A stretch of 46,583 nucleotides of DNA, from positions 1 through 46,583 of the forward strand of contig DFBX01000033.1 of NCBI GenBank assembly GCA_002366795.1, written 5' to 3'. The position numbers were made by a program, and so were the translations under genes. Positions 16,754-25,323 of the stretch are shown piece after piece. Source of the DNA: Rhodobacteraceae bacterium UBA3069 (GTDB lineage: Bacteria; Pseudomonadota; Alphaproteobacteria; Rhodobacterales; Rhodobacteraceae). The notes under the pieces were generated by a model. The model did no database searches, had not been told where the DNA came from, and saw only the letters and a program-made list of their open reading frames with translations. Position 1 is the first letter of the stretch; the number at the start of each line of letters is the position of its first letter.

Positions 16754-17326
16754 CTAACCGATGATCGAGGAGAACAACTCGCGCAGCAGCGAAGCGCGCT
16801 TGGGCCGTTCGGGAATGGCAAAAATATCCCTGTCGATGATCGCCGCCAGCGGGTCCGCTTCGGCGGGCTTGACCGAATCCAGCGTCAGTGGCTCGAACAA
16901 TTCGCGGGTGAAGTTCCAGCGCCCGACACGGCCCTGTTCGCGGTCCTCTTCCTGCTTGGTGATCCAGGCCATCATTTCGTCGCGTTCAGATCCCAGCCCG
17001 CCCTCGGGGTCGGGCAGGTAGAACCCCGCAACCAGCCGTTTGTGGACAGCATCCAGCAGGTTGCAGCGGCGGCGGTCGTTTTCGGGAATATCGCGCTTGA
17101 GAACATGCTGGAAAGGCTCTGGCCCGCCATTCAGGAACACCCGCGCAGCCGTGCCAAGGTCGATGTCCTTTTGTGACATCGTCCAGCCAAGGCGGCTAAG
17201 ATCACCCCTTTCCCAGTCGAATGCGCAGGCCGAACGGCGGCGCTCGACAAGGCTTCCGCCCCGCACCATCGCCAACATCTCGCTGACATCTTCGCCTGCC
17301 CAATCCGCCGTAGCGTGACGCGTCAT
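16754..17326 (-). CDS. Hypothetical cytoplasmic protein
   Basis: The 190-residue product has no signal peptide, membrane segment or motif that I recognise. It is rich in charged residues, with a central stretch (GWTMSQKDIDLGTAARVFLNG) that looks like helices and a C-terminal IPERPKRASLLRELFSSIIG tail. The frame is open far upstream, but the ATG at 17326 is preceded by GGAG at nine bases, and codon use changes there to that of the neighbours. It is convergent with pyrG and divergent from the DUF1330 gene. It is probably a conserved lineage-specific protein. Confidence 0.7.
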   Translation of the reverse strand: MTRHATADWAGEDVSEMLAMVRGGSLVERRRSACAFDWERGDLSRLGWTMSQKDIDLGTAARVFLNGGPEPFQHVLKRDIPENDRRRCNLLDAVHKRLVAGFYLPDPEGGLGSERDEMMAWITKQEEDREQGRVGRWNFTRELFEPLTLDSVKPAEADPLAAIIDRDIFAIPERPKRASLLRELFSSIIG

Positions 17327-17479
17327 TGCCGAAATCTCCGGTTGTTTCGAGTTTGTCACCGGGGAACATTTTTTCGCGCAATGCGGGTGAAATTGCGGAG
17401 CAAATGTGGCCAATCCGAGGATCGCCTTGACCTTAACCTTGGTCATCTGCACTTTCGTCCGATCAGAGGAGGACAGACC

Positions 17480-17770
17480 ATGCCCAAAGGATACTGGGTG
17501 GCCCATGTTGATGTGCATGATGCCGCAACATATGATGAATACCGCAAGGCCAACGCCGCCCCTTTCGCGGAATATGGTGCGCGCTTCATCGTACGCGGCG
17601 GCCCGCAGGAAGTGATGGAAGGCGAAGTCCGCAAGCGCACCGTGGTGATCGAATTCCCCAGCTACCAAACGGCAATGGATTGCTACAATTCGCCCGGCTA
17701 CCAAGCCGCCAAGGCGTTGCGCGATCCGGTGTCGAATGGTGATCTGGCCATCGTCGAGGGCTACGAGTGA
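17480..17770 (+). CDS. DUF1330 family protein
   Basis: The 96-residue product belongs to the DUF1330 group of dimeric alpha-beta barrel proteins: it begins KGYWVAHVDVHDAATYDEY and contains the RFIVRGGPQEVMEG and RTVVIEFPSYQTAMDCYNS segments typical of the family. No reaction is established for these proteins. The ATG at 17480 is preceded by an excellent AGAGGAGG sequence; the longer upstream frame is therefore not used. A TerB-like gene follows 48 bases downstream on the same strand and may be cotranscribed. Confidence 0.9.
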   Translation: MPKGYWVAHVDVHDAATYDEYRKANAAPFAEYGARFIVRGGPQEVMEGEVRKRTVVIEFPSYQTAMDCYNSPGYQAAKALRDPVSNGDLAIVEGYE

Positions 17771-17818
17771 TGGCACTATCGGCTTGGCATTCCTGCACGC
17801 GGGTCTATATCGGTCTTC

Positions 17819-18259
17819 ATGTTCGCTGATTTCCTGAATCGCCTTCTGGCGCCCGCACCACAGCCGCTGCACGACAGCGACGCCCGCCTTGCCCTTACCG
17901 CGCTTCTGGTGCGCCTGGCCCATGCTGACGGCCAGTACGAGGTTGCCGAGATCGAGCGGATCGATGCCATCATCCAGGCCCGTTTCGGGTTGGACCATGA
18001 CGGTGCTAAAGCCCTGCGCCGCGACGCAGAGGCGTTGGAGGGCGAGGCCCCCGACACCGTCCGCTTTACCCGCGCCATCAAGGATGCCGTGCCCTATGAC
18101 GAACGCCTTGGCGTAATCGAGGCGCTGTGGCAGGTCGCGCTTGCCGATGGCGTGCGCGAAGCCGAGGAAGACGCGCTGCTGCGGCTGGTGTCGAATCTGT
18201 TGGGCATCAATGACCGCGACTCGGCCTTGGCGCGGCAACGGGTCGAGGCGCGCCGCTGA
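17819..18259 (+). CDS. TerB-like (COG4103) protein
   Basis: The 146-residue all-helical product resembles the TerB/tellurite-resistance fold: LTALLVRLAHADGQYEVAEI and IEALWQVALADGVREAEEDAL are the two repeated helix pairs with acidic metal-binding positions (HADG and LADG). No other ter genes are nearby, so a role in tellurite resistance is not implied; in this group the family is a standalone cytoplasmic protein of unknown role. It starts 48 bases after the DUF1330 gene. Confidence 0.85.
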   Translation: MFADFLNRLLAPAPQPLHDSDARLALTALLVRLAHADGQYEVAEIERIDAIIQARFGLDHDGAKALRRDAEALEGEAPDTVRFTRAIKDAVPYDERLGVIEALWQVALADGVREAEEDALLRLVSNLLGINDRDSALARQRVEARR

Positions 18260-18459
18260 TCTGCGGGGCATTGCACCCGTCCCGCCCCGTTCCGGGTCGC
18301 ACCTGTCGCAACGTTACCTTGGAAAAGCGATCAAATTCGCGCCAGTTTGGCGCAATCACCCCCAGATCCGATGCTTACAGGCGTTGCAAATGCCCAAGAC
18401 TTCGGCCCTAATCCCGCCCAATGAAAAAACCACGAAAAAACCACGGGGATGATCGCGGC

Positions 18460-19236
18460 GTGACTGACACCAGCCCGGTTCTTGAAATTCATGACCTGCA
18501 CAAGGCTTATGGCGATCTTGAGGTGATCAAGGGCGTGTCCATCACTGCGCGCAAGGGCAGCGTGGTGTCGCTGATCGGGTCTTCCGGGTCGGGCAAATCC
18601 ACCATACTGCGCTGTGCAAACCTGCTGGAAGACAGCCAGAAGGGCGACATCCTGTTCAAGGGCGAAGCCGTACATTGGAAGGGCGAGGACCACAACCGCC
18701 GCCCCGCCGATGCCAAGCAGGTGCTGCGCATTCGCACCAACCTGTCGATGGTGTTCCAGCAGTTCAACCTGTGGGCCCACATGACCATCCTGCAAAACGT
18801 GATGGAGGCGCCCGTGACCGTGCTTGGCCGCCCCCGCGCCGAGGTCGAGGCCGCCGCGCGCCGCTATCTGGACAAGGTCGGGATCGGTGACAAATGCAAT
18901 GTCTACCCGGCGCAATTGTCCGGCGGCCAGCAGCAGCGCGCCGCCATCGCCCGCGCCCTGTGCATGGAGCCCGAAGCCCTGCTGTTTGACGAGCCGACAA
19001 GCGCACTCGACCCCGAGCTGGAGCAAGAAGTCGTCAAGGTTATCAAGGCATTGGCCGAAGAAGGCCGCACCATGATGATCGTCACCCATGACATGCGCAT
19101 GGCCGCTGACGTGTCCGACCACGTCGTGTTCCTGCACCAGGGGTTGATCGAAGAACAAGGCCCGCCCGACACGCTGTTCGGCCAGCCTAGATCGGAACGG
19201 CTGCGCCAGTTCCTGTCCCATTCCGTGCCGGCCTGA
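18460..19236 (+). CDS. Polar amino acid type ABC importer, ATP-binding subunit
   Basis: The 258-residue ATPase of HisP/GlnQ type has Walker A GSSGSGKST (40-48), the Q-loop at Gln100 (MVFQQFNL), the signature LSGGQQQR (153-160), Walker B LLFDEP (174-179) and the switch His210. I place the start at GTG 18460 because the family begins a few residues before the first strand; an in-frame ATG at 18421 would add a lysine-rich extension without a ribosome-binding site. It is the first gene of a four-gene importer unit with the binding protein and two permeases, and it precedes the glutamine synthetase-like genes. Confidence 0.9.
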   Translation: MTDTSPVLEIHDLHKAYGDLEVIKGVSITARKGSVVSLIGSSGSGKSTILRCANLLEDSQKGDILFKGEAVHWKGEDHNRRPADAKQVLRIRTNLSMVFQQFNLWAHMTILQNVMEAPVTVLGRPRAEVEAAARRYLDKVGIGDKCNVYPAQLSGGQQQRAAIARALCMEPEALLFDEPTSALDPELEQEVVKVIKALAEEGRTMMIVTHDMRMAADVSDHVVFLHQGLIEEQGPPDTLFGQPRSERLRQFLSHSVPA

Positions 19237-19300
19237 CCTGCACGGTATCACCAAACGCCGGACCGCCAAAACGACCGGCAAACCACAAGGGAGACTTTTC

Positions 19301-20035
19301 ATGAAAAAACTGATCCTCACCACGGCCGCACTGGCCCTGTTTGCGGGCATGGCCATGGCTGAAAGCCACGGCATGACCGTTCGCCTGGGCACCGAGGGCG
19401 CGTATGAGCCCTATAACTTCCTGAACGACGACGGCGAAGTAGACGGGTTCGAACGCGAACTTGGCGATGAACTGTGCAAACGTGCCGCGCTGAAATGCGA
19501 ATGGGTCACGAACGAGTGGGATTCGATCATCCCCAACCTGACTTCGGGCAATTACGATGCCATCATCGCGGGCATGTCCATCACCGACGAACGCAAGGAA
19601 GTCGTTGATTTCTCTGAAAACTATACGCCCCCCTCGGCCTCGGCCTATGTCGGCAAGACGGCGGATGTCGATATCACCGGCGGTGTGGTCGCGGCACAAA
19701 CCTCGACCATCCAGGCGGCCCATGTGACCTCTTCGGGCGCGACGCTGCTGGAATTCGCCACCCCTGACGAGGTCGTCGCAGCCGTGAACAATGGCGAGGC
19801 AGACGCGGCCATGGCCGACAAGGACTACCTGCTTCCGCTGGTCGAAGCATCGGGCGGCGAGCTGACCTTTGTCGGCGGTGATGTTCCACTTGGCGGCGGC
19901 ATCGGCATGGCCTTCCGCAAATCCGACCCGGAACTGCGCGCCAAGTTCGACGCGGCCATCAAGTCGATGAAAGAAGACGGCACGCTGAACCCGCTGATCA
20001 AGAAGTGGCTGGGCGAAGACAGCCCCGTTTTCTGA
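19301..20035 (+). CDS. Periplasmic amino acid/amine-binding protein of an ABC importer
   Basis: The 244-residue product has a signal peptide (MKKLILTTAALALFAGMAMA, cleavage expected after residue 20) and a bilobed family 3 solute-binding fold: VRLGTEGAYEPYNFLNDDG at the N-terminus and the conserved WDSIIPNLTSGNYDAIIAGM core. The ligand of family 3 proteins is usually a basic or polar amino acid or opine. Given the downstream glutamine synthetase-like genes, an amino compound fed into gamma-glutamylation is a reasonable inference. A GC-rich hairpin directly after the stop may raise its expression over the permeases. Confidence 0.9.
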   Translation: MKKLILTTAALALFAGMAMAESHGMTVRLGTEGAYEPYNFLNDDGEVDGFERELGDELCKRAALKCEWVTNEWDSIIPNLTSGNYDAIIAGMSITDERKEVVDFSENYTPPSASAYVGKTADVDITGGVVAAQTSTIQAAHVTSSGATLLEFATPDEVVAAVNNGEADAAMADKDYLLPLVEASGGELTFVGGDVPLGGGIGMAFRKSDPELRAKFDAAIKSMKEDGTLNPLIKKWLGEDSPVF

Positions 20036-20044
20036 TGACCTATC

Positions 20045-20068
20045 GAGGGGGGCTGTCGCGCCCCCCTC
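20045..20068 (+). terminator. Intra-operon hairpin after the binding protein gene
   Basis: GAGGGGGG (20045-20052) pairs with CCCCCCTC (20061-20068) and is followed by a T-rich stretch (TTCTTCTGTTT). It lies ten bases after the stop of the binding-protein gene and ahead of the permeases, the place where partial terminators or RNA-stabilising hairpins are common in ABC operons. Confidence 0.65.
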
Positions 20069-20104
20069 TTCTTCTGTTTCGCATTCCCTGCCACGAGGCC
20101 CGCC

Positions 20105-20989
20105 ATTTTCAGCTATTGCGCAGACCCGTCCACGCTTGAAGGACTGACATGGCTGTCGTGCTACCTCACGACGGGCAAGCATCTGGCATTCTATGGCAGC
20201 TTCGGCACGGTGCTGTTGCTGCTGGCCGTCACCGCCCCTGTCGCGCTTGGCTTCGGCTTCATAGGAGCCTCCGCCGCGCGGTCGAAATTCCTGCCGCTCA
20301 GGCTGTTGGGCAAGACCTATATCGCCATCGTGCGCGGCGTGCCCGACATCGCCTTTTTCCTGTTTTTCGTGATCGCCCTCGATCAGGTGATCGAATGGAT
20401 CCGCCACAAGGTCAAATGCCCCGATTGGGACGAACCGATCCGCCAGGGCTCTGATTTCATAGTATGTTCCATTGCCAAGATGCCCTTGGGCAATTCAGCG
20501 CAATGGATGCACGAGGTCTATGGCTTTGCCCTTGCCGTACTGACATTCGCCATCGTGTTCGGCGCCTTCGCCGCCAATGTGCTGTTCGGCGCGATGCGGG
20601 CCGTCCCCCGCGCCCAACTGGAAACCGCCGAAGCATACGGCATGTCCCCGCGCCAAACCTTCTGGCGCATCCTGGTGCCGCAGATGTGGGTCTATGCCCT
20701 GCCCGGCCTGTCCAACCTTTGGATGGTTTTGATCAAAGCCACGCCGCTTTTGTTCCTGCTGGGGGTCGAGGATATCGTTTACTGGGCGCGTGATCTTGGA
20801 TCGACCAAGACACCGCGCTTTACCGATTACCCGCATGGCGACTGGCGCATGTGGTATTTCCTTGCGCTGCTGGTGTTCTACCTGGCCTTCACCCGTGTGT
20901 CCGAGGTTGTGTTGGACAAGCTGATGGCGCGGCTGACACGCGGGCAGGCCACCACCGGCGGCGAAGCGCAAAGAAAGGCCGCTGTATGA
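20105..20989 (+). CDS. ABC importer permease (HisQ-like), probable ATT start
   Basis: This inner-membrane subunit carries the EAA loop (ETAEAYGMSPRQTFWRILVP) that contacts the ATPase and several membrane helices. The frame has no ATG, GTG or TTG between the upstream stop and GTG 20210, yet codons from 20105 on encode a plausible family N-terminus (FSYCADPSTLEGLTWLSCYL) leading into the first helix. An ATT at 20105 is preceded by GAGG at about six bases, so I propose ATT initiation and a 294-residue protein; starting at GTG 20210 would remove 35 residues including the run-up to helix 1. The stop overlaps the start of the next permease (ATGA). Confidence 0.82.
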   Translation: MFSYCADPSTLEGLTWLSCYLTTGKHLAFYGSFGTVLLLLAVTAPVALGFGFIGASAARSKFLPLRLLGKTYIAIVRGVPDIAFFLFFVIALDQVIEWIRHKVKCPDWDEPIRQGSDFIVCSIAKMPLGNSAQWMHEVYGFALAVLTFAIVFGAFAANVLFGAMRAVPRAQLETAEAYGMSPRQTFWRILVPQMWVYALPGLSNLWMVLIKATPLLFLLGVEDIVYWARDLGSTKTPRFTDYPHGDWRMWYFLALLVFYLAFTRVSEVVLDKLMARLTRGQATTGGEAQRKAAV

Positions 20990-21792
20990 GCTGCGCCCAG
21001 ACCCTGACCGACTATGGGCTGCGGTCCCTTGGCTTTGGCGAGCGGCTATTGCCCCGCGCCGATTTCACCCTTTGCGAGCAATTCACCCTGATCGGTTCGG
21101 GGATGATCTGGAACATCTGGTTCGGCACGCTGGCCCTGCTGGCGGGGTTCGTTTTGGCCATCACGGTGGCCATGGGCAAGGCATCCAGCAGCAAGGCCAT
21201 CCGCAAACCGGCGGAATGGTTCATCTTTATCTTCCGTGGCTCGCCTTTGTTTATCCAGTTCTTTTTTGGCTATTTCCTGTTCCTGTCATTGAAAGGTGTC
21301 TCGCCCATTTTCAACCCGCTGACCTCGGCCACGTTCGGAGCATTGGTGGTGCTGTTCCTGAACACCGCCGCCTATTCCGCCGAGATTTTTCATGGCGCGC
21401 TGCAATCCATTCCCAAGGGCGACATGGAGGCGGCAGAGGCATACGGGTTCAGCGGCTGGTCCAAGTTCCGCAAGATCACCTTTCCCACCATGCTGCGCCT
21501 TGCATGGCCCGCCTACACGAACGAGGCGATCTTTCTGTTCCACGCCACGACGCTGGTTTTTTTCACCGGATTCCCCGCCTACCAGCAACGCGGCGATGCG
21601 CTGTATTATGCCAATTACATTGCCGACAAGACCTTCAACCCGTTCATTCCCTACCCGATCCTTGCCGGGTATTTCATCGTGCTGACGCTGGTGGTTCTGG
21701 GCCTTTACGGAACAATCAATGCACGGCTGAACCGGCACCTGCCGCAGGAACGCCGCGCCAAAATGACCTTGCGCCCGCGCCTGATGCGATAA
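20986..21792 (+). CDS. ABC importer permease (HisM-like)
   Basis: The 268-residue second permease begins MSCAQTLTDYGLRSLGFGER, has several membrane helices and an EAA loop (EAAEAYGFSGWSKFRKITFP). Its ATG overlaps the stop of the first permease by four bases, so the pair is translationally coupled and forms the heterodimeric channel. The frame is open well upstream but the overlap and family N-terminus fix the start. A 74-base AT-richer gap separates it from the first glutamine synthetase-like gene, which could hold an internal promoter. Confidence 0.9.
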   Translation: MSCAQTLTDYGLRSLGFGERLLPRADFTLCEQFTLIGSGMIWNIWFGTLALLAGFVLAITVAMGKASSSKAIRKPAEWFIFIFRGSPLFIQFFFGYFLFLSLKGVSPIFNPLTSATFGALVVLFLNTAAYSAEIFHGALQSIPKGDMEAAEAYGFSGWSKFRKITFPTMLRLAWPAYTNEAIFLFHATTLVFFTGFPAYQQRGDALYYANYIADKTFNPFIPYPILAGYFIVLTLVVLGLYGTINARLNRHLPQERRAKMTLRPRLMR

Positions 21793-21866
21793 TATGATCA
21801 AATTATAGCGACACGCCGCCGGACCAACCGATGCAGGCACAGGCGACAGATCAAGGGACCGCCCCG

Positions 21867-23216
21867 ATGAACCGTAACATGATGCTGAACTACCTGCGCA
21901 AACATCCCGAGGTGCGCACGATCCGCGTGGCCGCAGCCGACCTGAACGGCCAACCGCGCGGCAAACGGGTGCCCACGCGCTTTGCCGATAAAGTGGTCGA
22001 GAACGGAACCCGTTTTCCCCTGTCGGTGCTGAACCTCGACATCTGGGGCGAGGATATCGACGATAGCCCGCTGGTGTTCGAAAGCGGCGATCGTGACGGC
22101 GTGCTGCGTCCGACCGAACGCGGCTTCATGCCAATGCCATGGCTCGAAGGGGCCTCTGCCCTGCTGCCGATCTGGATGTTCCGCGAAAATGGCCAGCCCT
22201 ACGAAGGCGACCCGCGTCAGGCGCTGCGCGCCGTGGTGGACCGCTTCAAGGCCAAGGGGCTGACCCCGGTGGTCGCGGTCGAGCTGGAGTTTTTCCTGAT
22301 CGACGATTCGGGACGCAACCTTCAGGTGCCGATCAGCCCGCGGTCGGGCAAACGGCGCAAGGCGGCCGAAACGCTGTCGATCCGTGCGCTTGATGCCTTC
22401 GACACGTTCTTTACCGACCTTTATGACGCCTGCGAGGCGATGGACATTCCCGCCGACACCGCCATTTCCGAGGCAGGTCTTGGCCAGTTCGAAGTCAACC
22501 TGATGCATCAGGAGGACGCCATGCGCGCCGCCGATGATGCGTGGCTGTTCAAGATGCTGGTCAAGGGGCTGGCGCGGGCGCACGGGTTTGCCGCCTCTTT
22601 CATGGCGAAACCCTATGACGATTATCCGGGCAACGGCCTGCACTCGCATTTCTCGGTGCTGGACCGCGAGGGCAACAATATCTTTGACGACGACGGGAAC
22701 CGCGGCACCGACACCCTGCGCCACGCCGTCGCCGGTTGCCTGGACGCGATGCATGACAGCACGCTGATCTTTGCTCCCCATGCCAACAGCTATGACCGGC
22801 TGGTGCCCGATGCCCACGCCCCCACGGCGATCTGTTGGGCCTATGAAAACCGCACCGCCGCCATCCGCGTGCCGTCGGGTCCGCCCGCCGCGCGCCGCAT
22901 CGAACACCGCGTGGCGGGGGGCGACGTTAACCCCTACCTAGTGTTGACGGCGATCCTTGGCGCGGCCCTGAATGGGATGGAGGACACGAAAGAGCCGCCC
23001 GAGCCGATCACCGGCAACGCCTATGCCCTTGGCCTGCCCCGTGTGCCAGACAACTGGCAAGACGCGATCGACGCCTTTGAAAACTCGCCGCAGATCGCGC
23101 GCATCTTCTCGCCCGAGATGATCCGCAACCTGACGCTGACCAAGCGGCAAGAGCTGCATTACATGGGCGAGCTGACCCCGACGGAACAGGTGGAAATCTA
23201 TCTCGACACGGTGTGA
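21867..23216 (+). CDS. Glutamine synthetase-like gamma-glutamylamine ligase (copy 1)
   Basis: The product (449 residues; 461 if ATG 21831 is used) belongs to the PuuA/GlnT group of glutamine synthetase-related ligases, which attach glutamate to an amine using ATP. Visible are the catalytic metal-binding strands ELEFFLID, GLGQFEVN and HSHFSVLD and the C-terminal ENRTAAIRVPSG and RRIEHRVAGGDVNPYL motifs. The classical adenylylation-loop sequence of GlnA is not seen. ATG 21867 has AAGGGA at good spacing. It lies just after the importer permeases, so its substrate is probably the imported amine. Only about 64 bases separate it from the amidotransferase-like gene. Confidence 0.88.
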   Translation: MNRNMMLNYLRKHPEVRTIRVAAADLNGQPRGKRVPTRFADKVVENGTRFPLSVLNLDIWGEDIDDSPLVFESGDRDGVLRPTERGFMPMPWLEGASALLPIWMFRENGQPYEGDPRQALRAVVDRFKAKGLTPVVAVELEFFLIDDSGRNLQVPISPRSGKRRKAAETLSIRALDAFDTFFTDLYDACEAMDIPADTAISEAGLGQFEVNLMHQEDAMRAADDAWLFKMLVKGLARAHGFAASFMAKPYDDYPGNGLHSHFSVLDREGNNIFDDDGNRGTDTLRHAVAGCLDAMHDSTLIFAPHANSYDRLVPDAHAPTAICWAYENRTAAIRVPSGPPAARRIEHRVAGGDVNPYLVLTAILGAALNGMEDTKEPPEPITGNAYALGLPRVPDNWQDAIDAFENSPQIARIFSPEMIRNLTLTKRQELHYMGELTPTEQVEIYLDTV

Positions 23217-23280
23217 GCCCCCCTTGCGGGGGACCTGTCCGCGCATTAGCTTGACCACGTATCCAACCCTTCGGTGATCC

Positions 23281-23961
23281 ATGAAAATCGGCATCCTGCA
23301 AACCGGCCACGCCCCTGATGCGGTTCAGGCGGATGCGGGCGACTATCCATCCATGTTCGCACGCATCCTGGACGGGCAAGGTTTCGACTTTGTCACCTAT
23401 GATGTGACCGCGATGCAGTTCCCCGATGCCGCGACCGATTGCGACGGCTGGATCATCACCGGATCGCGCCACGGTGCGTATGAAAACCATCCGTGGATCC
23501 CCCCGCTGGAATCCCTGATCCGCACGATTTACGCCGCGCACCGGCCCATGGTCGGCGTCTGTTTCGGCCACCAGATCATCGTGCAAGCCCTTGGCGGGAC
23601 AGTCGAAAAGTTCAAGGGCGGCTGGTCGGCGGGCAAGGTTGAATACCAGTTCGAAACCGGCGAGACGCTTGCCCTGAACGCATGGCATCAGGATCAGGTC
23701 ACCAAGCTGCCCGAAGGCGCGCGCACCATCGCAAGTTCGGATTTCTGCCAACATGCCGCGCTGATCTATGGCGATGATATCCTGACCATCCAGCCGCATC
23801 CCGAATTCGGCGGCACCACCATCGGGCACCTGATCGACATACGCGGCGACCTGCTCCCACCCGAGGTACTGGACCGCGCGCGCAGCGGGCTGGACCAGCC
23901 CACCGATGCCGCCACATTCGCCACCCGCATGGCCCAATTCCTGAAGCGAGAGTCAAAATGA
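23281..23961 (+). CDS. Class I glutamine amidotransferase-like hydrolase
   Basis: The 226-residue product has the complete triad of class I amidotransferases: nucleophile Cys94 in VGVCFGHQ and His173/Glu175 in QPHPEF, with an oxyanion-type TGSRHGAYE segment near residue 60-68. It resembles the GuaA-type GATase domain standing alone. Placed between two glutamine synthetase-like ligases, it could hydrolyse a gamma-glutamyl product, the role played by PuuD in the E. coli putrescine pathway, though PuuD belongs to a different subgroup. Its stop overlaps the next start by four bases (ATGA). A short CCCCC/GGGGG hairpin precedes it at 23219-23232. Confidence 0.88.
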   Translation: MKIGILQTGHAPDAVQADAGDYPSMFARILDGQGFDFVTYDVTAMQFPDAATDCDGWIITGSRHGAYENHPWIPPLESLIRTIYAAHRPMVGVCFGHQIIVQALGGTVEKFKGGWSAGKVEYQFETGETLALNAWHQDQVTKLPEGARTIASSDFCQHAALIYGDDILTIQPHPEFGGTTIGHLIDIRGDLLPPEVLDRARSGLDQPTDAATFATRMAQFLKRESK

Positions 23962-25319
23962 CAACCGACTGGAAAGACACCCTCCCCGAAGCCGCCGTCG
24001 CCTATCTGGAGGGGCGCCGTCTGGACGAGGTGGAATGCATCATTTCGGATCTGCCGGGCATTGCCCGCGGCAAGGCGGTGCCTGCGTCGAAATTCGCGCG
24101 GCAGAAATATTTCCACCTGCCCGACAGCATCTTTTTCCAGACCATCACCGGCGACTGGTCGGATTCCGCCGGCGAGGAAGGCTTTATCGAGCGGGACATG
24201 ATCCTGCGCCCCGACATGACCACCGCCAGCGCCGCGCCATGGACCGGGGACTGGACGCTGCAAGTGATCCACGACGCTTATGACCGCAAGGGCAAGCCGA
24301 TCGAATATTCACCGCGCAACGTGCTGAAACGGGTGGTGGACCTGTATCGCAAACAGGGGTGGGAGCCGGTCGTCGCGCCGGAAATGGAGTTCTACCTGGT
24401 CGCGCGCAACATCGACCCGGCCAAGTCGATCCAGCCGATGATGGGCCGTTCGGGCCGCCCCGCCGCCGCGCGTCAGGCCTATTCCATGACCGCCGTGGAT
24501 GAATTCGGCCCCGTGATCGACGACATCTATGATTTCGCCGAGGCGCAAGGGTTCGAAATTGACGGCATCACGCAAGAAGGCGGCGCCGGCCAGCTGGAAA
24601 TCAACCTGCGTCACGGCGATCCGGTGAAACTGGCGGACGAGGTGTTCTATTTCAAACGTCTGATCCGCGAGGCCGCCCTGCGCCACGACTGTTTCGCCAC
24701 CTTTATGGCCAAACCCATCGCGGAAGAGCCGGGATCGGCCATGCATATCCACCACTCGGTGATCGACATCGAAGATGGCACCAACCTGTTTTCCGGCCCT
24801 CAGGGTGGCGAAACCGATGCCTTCTTCCACTTCATCGGCGGGCTGCAGACGCACCTGCCCTCGGCCATCGCGGTGCTGGCCCCATACGTGAACAGCTATC
24901 GCCGCTACGTGCGCGACCACGCCGCGCCGATCAACTTGGCATGGGGCCGCGACAACCGCACCACCGGCATCCGCGTGCCCCTGTCGGGGCCGAATTCGCG
25001 CCGTGTCGAAAACCGCCTGGCGGGGATGGATTGCAACCCCTATCTGGGCATCGCGGTCAGCCTTGCCTGCGGCTATCTGGGCCTGATGGAGGAAAAGCGC
25101 GCCGGGCCATCCTTCAAGGGTGATGCCTATGAGGGCGAAGAGGATATCCCCCGCGTCATGGGCGAGGCACTGGACCAGTTCGAAGAGGCCGAGGCGCTGC
25201 ACAAGGTGCTGGGGCCGGAATTCGCCCGCGTCTATTCCATCGTTAAACGCACCGAATACGAGGAATTCCTGCAAGTCATCAGCCCGTGGGAACGCGAGCA
25301 CCTGCTGCTGAACGTGTGA
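23958..25319 (+). CDS. Glutamine synthetase-like gamma-glutamylamine ligase (copy 2), PuuA-like
   Basis: The 453-residue product is a second PuuA-type ligase, diverged from copy 1. Motifs: EMEFYLVA, GAGQLEINLRHGDP, the metal/substrate segment MHIHHSVID, and DNRTTGIRVPLSGPNSRR with RLAGMDCNPYL. It begins by overlapping the amidotransferase-like gene and is followed four bases later by the FAD oxidoreductase gene, so the three are one translational unit. The presence of two unequal ligases suggests two substrates, or an obligate heteromeric enzyme; neither can be decided from sequence. Confidence 0.9.
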   Translation: MTTDWKDTLPEAAVAYLEGRRLDEVECIISDLPGIARGKAVPASKFARQKYFHLPDSIFFQTITGDWSDSAGEEGFIERDMILRPDMTTASAAPWTGDWTLQVIHDAYDRKGKPIEYSPRNVLKRVVDLYRKQGWEPVVAPEMEFYLVARNIDPAKSIQPMMGRSGRPAAARQAYSMTAVDEFGPVIDDIYDFAEAQGFEIDGITQEGGAGQLEINLRHGDPVKLADEVFYFKRLIREAALRHDCFATFMAKPIAEEPGSAMHIHHSVIDIEDGTNLFSGPQGGETDAFFHFIGGLQTHLPSAIAVLAPYVNSYRRYVRDHAAPINLAWGRDNRTTGIRVPLSGPNSRRVENRLAGMDCNPYLGIAVSLACGYLGLMEEKRAGPSFKGDAYEGEEDIPRVMGEALDQFEEAEALHKVLGPEFARVYSIVKRTEYEEFLQVISPWEREHLLLNV

Positions 25320-25323
25320 TGGC

